Assembly (NCBI GenBank): GCA_964036295.1
Contig: OZ038471.1
Span: 6,322,001-6,386,000, forward strand
DNA: 64,000 nucleotides
Source of the DNA: Plumapathes pennacea
Taxonomy: Eukaryota > Cnidaria > Anthozoa > Antipatharia > Myriopathidae
Reading direction: 5' to 3'
In this document: positions 54,650 through 64,000 of the stretch, in pieces
Layout of the letters: the number at the start of each line of letters is the position of its first letter
Position numbering within the stretch: position 1 is the stretch's first letter
Position numbers and translations under genes: made by a program
The notes under the pieces: model-generated
Told to the model about the DNA's origin: nothing
Seen by the model: only the letters and a program-made list of their open reading frames with translations
The model's database searches: none

Positions 54650-54769
54650 GGGCGTGATTGTATAAAACGCCAACGCTAAGATATAGGCGTTAAAAGCAAT
54701 AGATGAAACAACTTAATATCCATGCATTGGTATTTCTCGGGCGTTAGCGTTTTTTATGCAACCGGGCCT
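54650..54769. mobile_element. Short MITE with GGGCG...ATAAAACGC termini
   Basis: Left end GGGCGTGATTGTATAAAACG and right end CGTTTTTTATGCAACCGGGCC are imperfect inverted repeats, with inner CCAACGCTAA and GCGTTAGCG. Confidence 0.5.
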
Positions 54770-55974
54770 TGGTGACCATTTCTAAGACATATAGTTGTCG
54801 CACTAAGCTCTCTGCCCACGCCGCGAGAAATGTATGGCTCGCTGTGGAAATTTTTCGGTAATGTTGTTTATTCTGGCTTCATCTTTCCTTGACGTAATCT
54901 GTAAAAAGTTTCCGGTACGAGTGTAGTGGGCAATATATCCTCTTGAGTTGTTTTGATCTGTTGTATAATTAGAAAGTTTTTCTCCACCAAAATCGATTTG
55001 CTTCATGATCAGCATATTTATTTAGACAAAAAGAGTAAAAAACAGCTCAGCTGGATTAACTGGATTAACTGATAAAAACTACGTGATTCACTAATCTGAT
55101 TTCTCATCCGAAAATTACAATATTTAAAGATACGTTTCAGTTCAGTTCTCCACCGACACAGCTTTATAATACTTCACTAATATATGATCAGTTTTTGATG
55201 ACGTTTTCTAAAATTACAAAATTTATGAAACTTTATTTTTAGACCTCCTAAAATTGGCTCTCCTATCAATGAACCTAATAATATACTAATTAATGATGTA
55301 TATTCAGGACCGCATCCACGTGCGTGTCTCTTTCTTAAACAGGTTGTTATTTGGTAGTCACTGAACTTTAATTATCATATCATCATTTCAGTTATTCCTT
55401 TAGGAAAAGGATTTGGTATACAATGTTCAATATTAACTTTTTAACTATTTAATACTGGCTGGTACAGTATGTTCAATCTTTACCTTTTATTTATAAAAAT
55501 TCTCGCTCTCTTTCAAAAAATCAGTACACAAGCGAGGTAAGAACTGATAGTATCAGTTCACTAGTTTTTTTGTCTGTAGAACAAGCTATGAATCCCAGCA
55601 TGCTTTCATGATGAAACTGAGAGTTGATGAACCTTACAAACATGTTTAGTCTCATTTGATTTGAGTAGCAACAACAACAACAACGACAACGAATTATTTA
55701 TATCTCAAACGTTTTCAATGCAGCCGAAGAAAAAAATTGATTCAATCCTTACTGGAACTGTGAAATGGTGGGATGATTAAAAAGAATCATGGGAATGCTC
55801 TCGATGAGTAAATGTCAATAACAGTGTTTACATTGCGGTTGTTTTCTTTCCGCAAGAATGACGTTTATTGTCGACAAATGAACTTGGTAAGTCAAAGAGA
55901 TCGACACATATCAAGGGATTCGACAAAATCAATAATTGCGTTTATTGTTGACAAGTGTCAAGCGAAAAATCAAT

Positions 55975-57500
55975 CTAATCACTGCTGCTGGCCTCAGCAG
56001 ACCAGCCACTGTCACTCAAGCGTGCTGTGCTAAGTCCCAGCTCAGGTGCAGGCAGACAAACCAGGAAATTGGCTCTTTCTTCGATTCTTTCGTTAAGTGG
56101 TTTAACATGCATGTTCATCTCGACTCCTTTCGCAAGAGCCAGTGCTTCCTCGGCGGTTTCTTTGGCCATGGATAACTTCCCCTCGCGGTAGTACTGGTCG
56201 GAGCGAGTTTTGATGAGTTTGATCTTCCTGCCCAGGGGGATTTCATCGCTCGCCGCTTGACACTCAACGACGTCTAGATGTTTCTTTGCCTCCATGATGT
56301 CTTCCTTTGAAACTTTGCGAGTTTCCCGCGCAGCTCGAGTACCGCAGTCCAGGAGAAGTGTTGCAACGCTTAGGTGGAAGTGTAACTTCCTCTTTGACTG
56401 CACTCGGGGCCTATCATCTCTGTCGTTATGGGCCGCTGCACGCTCGAGGTACTCTTTTGCCCGCGCTTTCAAAACTGGTCGACCTTTGTTATCGGAAAAA
56501 CTGTTCCAGTAGAGATACAACCATTCGACAGCGTAGTTATAAAGTAACTCTGCTGTGTCTTCACCTGGTTCGTAGTGGTTCAGTAGTTCCTCTGCTCTCT
56601 GAAGATACTCGATCGCTTTACCGAATTTCTTTTGGCGTCTGTACGTCGTAGCTAACTGAAAGTAGGCCCTCCCTTGAAGCAGGTTACGATTTTGAAGCAA
56701 CTCTCCCATTCGTATCACATCTTTGTAGAGCTTCCTACTTCCTCTGAGGTCATTTTCATAATAGCGGGCCACTCCTCGCTCTATTTTCACACTTGCTACC
56801 ATATCTGGGTCGTAATTGTTCTTTGTGAAAAACTCCAAGAGATTACAAACGAGAACCTCATGTGCTTCAAATCTTCCGGCATCTTGGAGTTCTTCGAGCG
56901 TTCTCATAACAGTTTCGCATGCTTTCCAGTGAGGGAGCCCTGCTTTTTTATCAGTGGCATAGGATTTTCGACGTCGCTTAAACGGTCGACGCAATTTTGT
57001 GTATTACCAGAAGCTGCATCTACATACTCAGTTGCTTGAGGGTCTTCTTCATTGATATGTTTAGTCTCAGAAACGTGAAGAGCACACTCAATGGTTGAGA
57101 TTCGTGATGAGTTTGAAAGTCTTTTGCAAGCGTCATCTGGTACACTGTTATTCTTCAGTGGGTCTTCTGCTGTATCGGGCGCTAGTTTTAAAAGACCCTG
57201 CTGTCGCTTGCAGCCCCGCTCGCGGCACGTTTCGATCTCCGTTAAAATCTTGCTCGAATGTCCAACTTTAACCAAAGGAAAGTTTGCTAAAGTTATCGCC
57301 ATTTGACCAACGACGGATACGTCTTCGTTCGCCGATGTTTGTCCCTCGAAGATATCCGCTCTCTGTTCGGGGATGGTTTTGTTGTACGTCACGACTACCT
57401 GCTCCCCTTCTGAGCGGTTATTATGTCCATTGTTCACTTCAGTGTGAACATTCCCGTCGTCTTTCGAAGATCCTTTGTCTTTCCTTTGTACGTCTACCAT
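55975..57500 (-). pseudogene. TPR-family gene (subgroup C) with single-base frameshift
   Basis: The first part (57500 to about 56925) has start MVDVQRKD, motif MAITLANFPLVKVG, patch ETCRERGCKRQQG and linker MPLIKKQGSLTGK. The second part (to 55975) carries the TPR body (VKIERGVARYYENDLRGSRK, RSDQYYREGKLSMAKETAEE) and the tag DSGWSAEASSSD. They are in different frames: at about 56922 the sequence GCATGCTTTCC lacks one base compared with GCATCGCTTTCC in the 58277 gene, in the codon for Arg of GKRCE. Both parts are otherwise open, so the change is recent, or an assembly error. Confidence 0.82.
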
Positions 57501-57640
57501 GTTTGGTGTTGATGCTGTGTAGAGTTATTAGGATTGGGAAAAAGCCCAGTGCGAAGTAACTTACACTTGATCTGTATACTGCGCGAAATGAAAGCACATT
57601 CTTCCGGTTTCACTATTAGCGGACTCAAAGTGCTTACGTA

Positions 57641-57682
57641 TAAGCCAATAAAAATTCAACAAATTCAGGGGATTACCCTAGT
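57641..57682 (-). promoter_or_regulatory. CCAAT + kappaB-like module of the 57500 gene
   Basis: On the minus strand CTAGGGTAATCCCCTGAATT and TTTTATTGGCTTATACG, 165 bp before the ATG. Confidence 0.5.
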
Positions 57683-58021
57683 TCTGATATGGTGATGTCA
57701 CAAATATATTTTGCAAGCCACTTTAATATTAACCTGAGTTGATAAAACTTTAACAGAAGGGATTTCCGTTGACTGCGTTCAGAACAACCTCTGACCTTTT
57801 CAGAACAACCACTGAATTTTGGACCGAGAATCATGCACTACAAACTCTAATACTGAGCAAACCCAGAGTAATACTGAGACATGATCATTGTTCCAGTCAA
57901 ACCTCTATTAAGCGCCCTCCTCGGTTTAGCAAAACGGTTTCTGGGTAACAATGTTGGGCGATGTTGTGACAACATGTTGCGTTCCTTTGCTCAGGCCTTT
58001 ACTTGTCGACATCATTTATTG

Positions 58022-58183
58022 TCCAACTTGAACTAAAGGAAATTTCCCTAGAGCTATTGTCATTTGACCAACGACAGATACGTCTTCTTTGACCAATGTT
58101 TGTCCCTTGAAGATATCCGCTCTCTGTTCGAGGCTGGCTCTGGTTGTACGTCACGGCTACCCGCTCCCCTTCTTAGCGGCATA
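58022..58183 (-). pseudogene. Relic: N-terminal segment of a subgroup C TPR gene
   Basis: Matches the 57275-57430 part of the neighbouring gene, including the motif region (VGQMTIALGKFPLVQVG) and the preceding ADIFKGQTLVKEDVS. Nothing of the TPR body follows. Confidence 0.7.
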
Positions 58184-58276
58184 TCGCTGGCACGGCAGTT
58201 TTTGCGGCATTATTCTATAGAAACGTATATGAGCATGCGCCAAATGCCGCGTGTACTATTAGTAGCCGTGACTCCT

Positions 58277-59725
58277 CTAAGCACTGCAGCTGCTGACCCC
58301 AGCAGACCAGCCACTGTCGCTTATGAAGCGTGACATGTCACGTAAGGGTGGAGCAATTTGTAGCAAGTTGCTTCTTTCTTTAATTCTCTCGTTCAGTGGA
58401 CCAATATGCATGTTCATGTTTATCCGTTTCGCGAGAGCCAGGGCTTCCTGGGCAGTTTCTTTGGCCACAAAGAACTTCCCCTCACGGTAGTACTGGTCAG
58501 AGCGGGTTATCAACAGCTTAATTTCTATGCTAGGAGAGATGCAATTGCTGAGGTAATGCTCAACGAAGTCAAGAAGTTTCTTTGCCTTTCTTATGTCTTC
58601 ACCCGTCACCTGCCGAGTTTCCCGCGCAGCTCGGGTACCGCAGTCCAGATGAAGTCCAGCAAGCCTGATATTGAACAGAATGTTCTTTTTTAATTGCACC
58701 CTGGGTCTCTCGTCTTTAGCGGAGTGAGCAATAGCGAGCTCGTAGTACTCTTTTGCGCGTGATTTAGACACCTGTCGACTTTTGTCATCGGCAAAATTGT
58801 TCCAATGAAAATGCAGCCATTCGACAGCGTAGTTATAAAATAACTCTGCTGTGTCTTCACCTGGTTCGTAGTGGCTCAGTAACTGTTCTGCTTTCTGGAG
58901 GTACTTGATCGCTGTGCCGAACTTCGTTTGACGTCTGTACGTTGTAGCTAACAGAAAGTAGGCCCTCCCTTGAAGCAGGTTACGATTTTGAAGCGACTCT
59001 CCCATTTGTATCACATCTTTGTAGAGCTTTCTACTTCCTCTGAGGTCATTTTCATAGTAGTGGGCCACTCCTCGCTCTATCTTCACACTTGCTACCATAT
59101 CTGGGTCGTTGTTCTTTGTGAAAAACTCCAAAAGATCACAGACGAGAACCTCGTGTGTTTCAAATCTTCCGGCATCTTGGAGTTCTTCGAGCGTTCTCAT
59201 AACAGTTTCGCATCGCTTTCCAGTGAGGGAGCCCTGCTTTTTTATCCGTGGCATAGGATTTTCGACGTCGACCAAACGGTCGACGTGTTTTTGTGTTTGA
59301 CCAGCAGCTGGCACATCGTTATCCCTAGTTGTTTGAGCGTCGTCATAGTTATATCTAGTCTCAACAATGGGAACAGCGGGAATGCTTGAGGTTCGTGGCG
59401 AGTGTAATTTGTATGCGTCATTTGGTACACTATTAATGTCATCTGATATGCTGCTCACCTTTAGTGGGGTTTTTCCCTGGTCGCGACACGATTCAATCTG
59501 AATTGAAATCTTTCCAAAATGTCCAACTTTAACAAAAGGAAAGTTAGCTAAAGTTACTGTCACGTGACCAACGAAGGAAACGTCTTCGCTCACCGATGTT
59601 GAGTCTTTCAAGACATCCGCTCCCCGTTCGCTTTCCGAACAGTTACTTTGTCCGTTATTCACGTCAGTGTGAATATTTCCATCTTCGTTCGATGCTCTTT
59701 CGTCTTTCCTTTCGGCCGCTGCCAT
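58277..59725 (-). CDS. Intronless TPR-family protein (subgroup C), likely mosaic
   Basis: 482 residues from ATG 59725 (MAAAERKD). Motif VTVTLANFPFVKVG, Cys patch reduced (IESCRDQGKT), linker MPRIKKQGSLTGKRCE, TPR body with VKIERGVAHYYENDLRGSRK and RSDQYYREGKFFVAKETAQE, end DSGWSAGVSSCSA. The early body (ETVMRTLEELQDAGRFE) follows the 55975 gene. From the first TPR to the stop it follows the 37349 gene, down to the terminal SSCSA. Function unknown. Confidence 0.85.
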   Translation of the reverse strand: MAAAERKDERASNEDGNIHTDVNNGQSNCSESERGADVLKDSTSVSEDVSFVGHVTVTLANFPFVKVGHFGKISIQIESCRDQGKTPLKVSSISDDINSVPNDAYKLHSPRTSSIPAVPIVETRYNYDDAQTTRDNDVPAAGQTQKHVDRLVDVENPMPRIKKQGSLTGKRCETVMRTLEELQDAGRFETHEVLVCDLLEFFTKNNDPDMVASVKIERGVAHYYENDLRGSRKLYKDVIQMGESLQNRNLLQGRAYFLLATTYRRQTKFGTAIKYLQKAEQLLSHYEPGEDTAELFYNYAVEWLHFHWNNFADDKSRQVSKSRAKEYYELAIAHSAKDERPRVQLKKNILFNIRLAGLHLDCGTRAARETRQVTGEDIRKAKKLLDFVEHYLSNCISPSIEIKLLITRSDQYYREGKFFVAKETAQEALALAKRINMNMHIGPLNERIKERSNLLQIAPPLRDMSRFISDSGWSAGVSSCSA

Positions 59726-59887
59726 TGTAGTGTATTAGGATTGGTGCGAAGTAACGACTAAGCAACAGTCTTGATTTGTGGCGCCCGGACGTTCACGGAG
59801 GTGCAGTTTACTCGTATCTACTGAGACCGCCAGCTACGCAGGCTAGTATTCTGTATGCTTCCTATTAGCGGACTGAATGTCTACAGA

Positions 59888-59921
59888 TGATTCAACAAAT
59901 TTAGGGGATTACCCTGGTTAC
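59888..59921 (-). promoter_or_regulatory. kappaB-like module of the 59725 gene
   Basis: On the minus strand CCAGGGTAATCCCCTAAATT. The CCAAT box is not present at its usual place. The flank to its left (59820-59880) resembles the flank of the 38827 gene. Confidence 0.45.
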
Positions 59922-60854
59922 CAAGAAAAAAGATGATGTCACAAAATATTTTAATTTCCTGATTTCGTTGTGGAATACCTGGATACTAGCTTCAAGCGTA
60001 GAGTATTTTCCACGTCTGTTTTGCAGTTAATTCTCGTAAGTGTCGTATATTCGCTGCCCTTCATTGGCTGTTCTTTAACAATGAGAAATGACGAAAAAAA
60101 CAACCTGCAATGTCAGAGGTGAAACACAGCCGCGATGATGAAGGTATGAAAATCTCACTCTCCAAAAGAACAAAGCAGCCAACCAATCTTAATGAAAAGG
60201 GCTAAAATAAATTGAGTTTTCATAGAGGAAGTGATCTCCATACGTCAGTTGGACGCGTTTGAGTATTGGCAACTACTGCAGGGTGCGTGTTTCTCACTGG
60301 GAGTTGATCCGTGATCTGCTACAGGTATCGTTACGTTAGTGTAGGAGATAAGAATTAGAAAATAATGATTCATCTGTATTCTCTTCCCAGACTGTAATAT
60401 ATATGTACTGCTGTCCTCTAAAGCCTTGGTTTATTTATGATAAGGACCCTCAGGTTAAAAAATAAGCTTTTCCCGCTCATTTGCGTTGACCTTGCTGGTT
60501 GAGCTCAAACTTAGTAGACGAACCCATTTTAGCGTTTGGTACGGCAACGTTACTAAAACCATACAAATTATCTTAAAGTTCTCAATTCGAACAAATTTAT
60601 CTATTTTATTAATAAAGTAGCAAAACGTTGCAGGTTATTAATTTCAACGCCTTTTCTATCAGCCCTGATTTTTCCATGTCGCTATAATGCTGCATTTCTT
60701 TTATGTGATTGATTGGGCTTGTACTTTCAAGCTTGGGAGGCCGAACCACTGTCTGATACTATGTTCAAAAAACAGCTGACTCAAGCATCAGTTCTCTCCA
60801 TGTTACTCGTGCCTTCCTTAGTAATGATGAATGACAGGGGGGAAGTTTGTGATA
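59922..60854. other. Intergenic region
   Basis: AT-rich, no coding region or clear repeat recognised. Confidence 0.5.
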
Positions 60855-62300
60855 TCAGAGCTGGTCATCACTGCTGCCATCGGCTGACCAACCACTGTCA
60901 TTCATGCAACACGCCTTCATTTCACTTGCAGGAGACAGCGGTGCACAGACTAATAGATTCTCGAGCTCTTCGATCCTTGTCTCCAGTGGCGCGATTGCAG
61001 TGTTAATTTGCTTTCTCTGTGCAATCATGAGGGCATTCTTGGCCACTTCTCTTGCTGCCCAAAGGTTTCCCTGGCGGTAATGCAGGTCGGATCGGTTTAT
61101 CATTAACTGGACCCTGGTTCCCGAAGGCTCGACTCCGTCACTTAATTGAAACTCGACGAAATCAAGACGTTTCTTTGCATTTTTGATATCTTCTTCAAGA
61201 ATTGGGGATGTTCTTCGCGCTGTTGTTGTGCCACAGTTGAGATGGAGAGCCGCAATTTTCAGGTGAACATATGTCTGAAATTTCAACTGAATTCTTTGCC
61301 TGTCGTCTCTGCTACAGTTCTCGATTGCCATCTGGTAGTACCCAATCGCTTTGGCTTTGAGCTTCTCTCGTGCTTGCTTGCTTTGCACTTCTCTCGTGCT
61401 TGCTTGAGCTTCTCTCGTGCTTGCTTGCACTGGATTTTGCGCGGCGATGCTGTAAAAATTCAGCCACAGACCGCCATAATTGTAGTAGAGCTCCGCTTTA
61501 TCACCTCCAGGTTCTTGACTGTCAAACAGCTGCTCAGCATTTTGGAGACACTGAAGCGCCCTGTTGAATTTCTTCTTTCGTTTGTTTACGGCTGATAGCA
61601 GAAAATACGCTTTTCCAACGAGCAGGTCACGGTTTTTCAGCGAGTCTCCCAAGCGGATTACATCAGTAAAGAGTTGTTTACATTTTTTTAAGTCGTTCGC
61701 GTAGTAAAATGCCATTCCTCGCTCTATCATCAACGCAGCCTGCATGTCGACATCATTTCTTTCGGAGTAAAACTCGATAAGACTAGAAACGAGGCTCTCG
61801 TGCTTGTCCATCTCGTAACTGTCTTGGAGTTCTACCAAAGTTTTCGTAATGGCTTCGCATCGCTTGCCCCTCAAGGATCCACACTTATGAATCCAAGGTA
61901 AAGGGTGCTCTACACTGACTAGCATCATCTTGTCATGATCAAGCGCTTCACCTGATAAGAGTTCGGCCGTTTCGTCTAGTTTTGTTTCCCAGTTGTGTGA
62001 TGCGGCCAGGACCTTTGAGAGCGAAGTTGACCCTACCTGATTAGCATTATCAGGAATACATTCGTCCTTTAGTTGTTTGTCTTTATTTGTAGTCGCTTTT
62101 ACGAGACATTCTTGCTTCGTTTTGAGGCTGCCACAATCACAGCAACACGTCTCCACCTCTTGGACTACAGTTTTGGCTGATATTCCAACATGAGCAAGGC
62201 AGAAGTTCTGTAACTTAACAATCATTTTATCCGCATAATTAGCTACGTCTTCCCTTCCACGGATAGATTTCCCGTCTTGACAAACAGTGTTATGTTCCAT
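60855..62300 (-). CDS. Divergent intronless TPR-family protein (subgroup D)
   Basis: 481 residues from ATG 62300. Motif MIVKLQNFCLAHVG, an extended Cys patch (ETCCCDCGSLKTKQEC), linker LPWIHKCGSLRGKRCE, TPR body with LMIERGMAFYYANDLKKCKQ and RSDLHYRQGN, end DSGWSADGSSDDQL. Between the middle TPRs it has an extra repetitive segment (QASTREAQASTREVQ) encoded by triplicated TTCTCTCGTGCTTGCTTG-type DNA (about 61363-61432). No CCAAT/kappaB module was found within 400 bp upstream. Function unknown. Confidence 0.85.
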   Translation of the reverse strand: MEHNTVCQDGKSIRGREDVANYADKMIVKLQNFCLAHVGISAKTVVQEVETCCCDCGSLKTKQECLVKATTNKDKQLKDECIPDNANQVGSTSLSKVLAASHNWETKLDETAELLSGEALDHDKMMLVSVEHPLPWIHKCGSLRGKRCEAITKTLVELQDSYEMDKHESLVSSLIEFYSERNDVDMQAALMIERGMAFYYANDLKKCKQLFTDVIRLGDSLKNRDLLVGKAYFLLSAVNKRKKKFNRALQCLQNAEQLFDSQEPGGDKAELYYNYGGLWLNFYSIAAQNPVQASTREAQASTREVQSKQAREKLKAKAIGYYQMAIENCSRDDRQRIQLKFQTYVHLKIAALHLNCGTTTARRTSPILEEDIKNAKKRLDFVEFQLSDGVEPSGTRVQLMINRSDLHYRQGNLWAAREVAKNALMIAQRKQINTAIAPLETRIEELENLLVCAPLSPASEMKACCMNDSGWSADGSSDDQL

Positions 62301-64000
62301 TTTCAGTACAATGTTGTCGTTGCTTATTCGGCCGTGAGTAGGTTAATCCGGTTGCCAGAGAAAGCTCTGTAATCTTGGTAAAATGCAAAAGTAGATATAC
62401 TCTGCTAACCAGTCAAGAAAGAGGTCGAACGTACGTTTTCTTTTCGCTATTTACCTTAGTTGACGTCATTTGTGTCATGCATCTACTTTTAGCAGTACTT
62501 ATGACAAAATTGTGATAGCGTTAGCCGGCGGGGGAGGAGAGGGTGGAGGAAAAAACGAAACAAACCAAGTCGGTAAGCCAAGATCAATATAATTTCTAGA
62601 GTCAATAGCACCAAGTACACTGTGACATATTTAGTTTGAAAATTTAAATTTACAGTCAGGGGATACACTCAGAGGTATACATCATGCAGTAAGGAGAACT
62701 TGGCTTTTGACACCTTGCTCAAGTAAAAGCTGATTAATTTATCAATTCTATTTACTTCACTCATACATTTTCTTCGTAAAATGTTGGAAAAACTGCATTT
62801 TGAGCTTGGGTTAAATTACTTTTGGGCGAGTTGGACTGGTGGATATTTAGTTTAGTGTGACTCTGCGTTTCCATCACAGTTGCATAAATCTGAGCTTTGA
62901 AGAAAGCTGCGCCTTGTTTTGGTTTTATAAAATGTGTCCGGCGCTTACGTCAACGGACGATTCATTAATGTCTCGATTTGCATGTGTAGACTTACACCTC
63001 GTTCGCACCAAACCTGTTTAAAAGGTGTTTAATAGAGCCGTTTTCGGATGACTGTCGAAAACCAAAACCAAAGTAATCACACAGGCCAATCACAGAGACT
63101 GAGAGAAAACAGTTCAGCGAATCAGAAGCCAAAGTAATTCACGTTTGGTCTTGCGTTTGGTTTTACTTTCCAATCAGCAATGCCAGTACACGCCATCGCT
63201 TGCGTGAGAAGTGTTTGGTTTTGGTTTTGGTTTTGTTCCTGATTGGTTGAGAATGCTGCCAAACTTGTGTGGACCAATCAGAAAGCGTAGCAAACGCAAA
63301 ACCAAAGCAATCACACGATTACTTTCGACAGTCATCCGAAAACAGCTCTAAAACTTGTTTAGTTAGGTCGGCCGTTCACAATTCGCGCACGGCAAAAACT
63401 AACTGGTTTACAACCCGACGTCTAACTAAACAACCTGTGCGAGGTGGTGTAAAATGTTGGTGTAAAATGGCGCAAAATCAAAACAGGTTTTAGGAAACCC
63501 AGTCTAGTAAACTTGGTTTAATTAGACAGGTTTAGTTGGTGTAATGTAGGGTACAATTCAATTTTGAAGTGCATTTAATATTCCGCTGCCTTTTGGCACA
63601 CGTCACTAATGATTTCACATTCTTACTTGAGAGGGGCTGTTACCTAGGCAGTACTGTCACTTCCGAATTTGACAGCCTTTTATTACTTTTAACTGCTGGA
63701 AACTTTCGCTTCTCTGTTAACAAGTTGTACAGTCACTTGAGCAGTGATAATCAAAGTCAGGCAATACGTAGAAACTGGACCTTTCGGGTTTGATGCTTCG
63801 GCCAAAAAGCCAAGTAGACGGTGATATAACATCAGGGGGGACATTGGCACCAACAATAACTCAACTGAAGAGCGGTCGGACTGCCAACAGAAAGTAATTT
63901 TCTATTCCTTCATCTTGTGTCCGTTCGACGCTCAGACTAAGATTATATCAGAGGTAAATGAATGGTTTGTTTTTATGTCTCACTTTTGGCTTGTGAACGC
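62301..64000. other. Right-edge intergenic region
   Basis: Contains MITE copy 3 (63035-63348). This seems nested in an older element whose ends may be near 62996 (CACCTCGTTCGCACCAAACC) and 63550. The open frames here are short and unsupported. Confidence 0.5.
63035..63348. mobile_element. TA-flanked MITE, copy 3
   Basis: 314 bp, same termini as copies 1 and 2, TA at 63033-63034 and 63349-63350. Confidence 0.85.

Larger units (their letters stand above)
53780..55974. other. AT-rich intergenic region
   Basis: Holds the module at 54020, a MITE at 54650, and a short (CAA)n tract near 55668. No coding region is supported. Confidence 0.5.

Noticed and set aside
12100-62300. Calling the family IFIT or assigning interferon function
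   Set aside because: Only intronless coding structure, TPRs and promoter boxes are similar; no IFIT-specific sequence is recognised.

Overview
This is metazoan nuclear DNA. It has spliced genes with GT-AG introns, many short non-autonomous DNA transposons, microsatellites, and a sorting nexin plus a tetraspan gene of animal type. Intronless paralog arrays, a piggyBac-derived gene and kappaB/interferon-response-like promoter boxes would fit an anthozoan cnidarian such as a coral or anemone, but I cannot prove the species from the sequence.

Layout. (1) 0.7-7.0 kb, minus strand: the 5' part of a sorting nexin 19-like gene. Seven exons (PXA and PX domains) are in the window and the C-terminal part lies beyond the left edge. 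Its introns are full of palindromic MITEs. (2) 7.1-10.6 kb, plus strand: a five-exon, four-helix (MS4A/CD20-like) membrane protein with two PPPPPY motifs in its tail, head-to-head with the sorting nexin. (3) 12.1-62.3 kb: a tandem array of at least sixteen intronless TPR-type genes, mostly on the minus strand. Three copies are on the plus strand, one is frameshifted, one is 5'-truncated, one has lost its start to a MITE, and there are at least four small relics. (4) 44.2-47.5 kb: a minisatellite of 72-bp units inside the array. (5) 48.2-50.8 kb, minus strand: a two-exon piggyBac transposase-derived gene, also inside the array.

The TPR family is the most interesting system here. Nearly all members share one plan: a variable Ser/acidic N terminus; a short hydrophobic motif of the type MTVTLxNFPLVQxG followed by a Cys-containing patch; a linker of the type MPLIKKxGSLxGKRCE; a helical TPR body of about 280 residues; and a C-terminal tag DSG[F/W/C/Y]S followed by acidic and Ser residues, which resembles the DSG phosphodegron read by beta-TrCP. 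Many members also share an upstream promoter module 150-265 bp before the start codon: a CCAAT box next to an AT-rich spacer and a box of the type GAAAGGGAAATCCCC, which overlaps an ISRE/IRF-like half and a kappaB-like half. A second subgroup has GGGTATTTCCCCGAATA-type boxes. Together these suggest, by inference only, a rapidly expanding set of inducible, short-lived, possibly immune-related adaptor proteins, superficially comparable to the intronless-coding IFIT genes of vertebrates. I know of no established name for the family.

Duplication, gene conversion and decay are visible throughout. A 5.6-kb two-gene unit is repeated, with a spacer more similar than its genes. One gene looks like a mosaic of two neighbours. 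Promoter modules survive without genes, and gene ends survive as relics.
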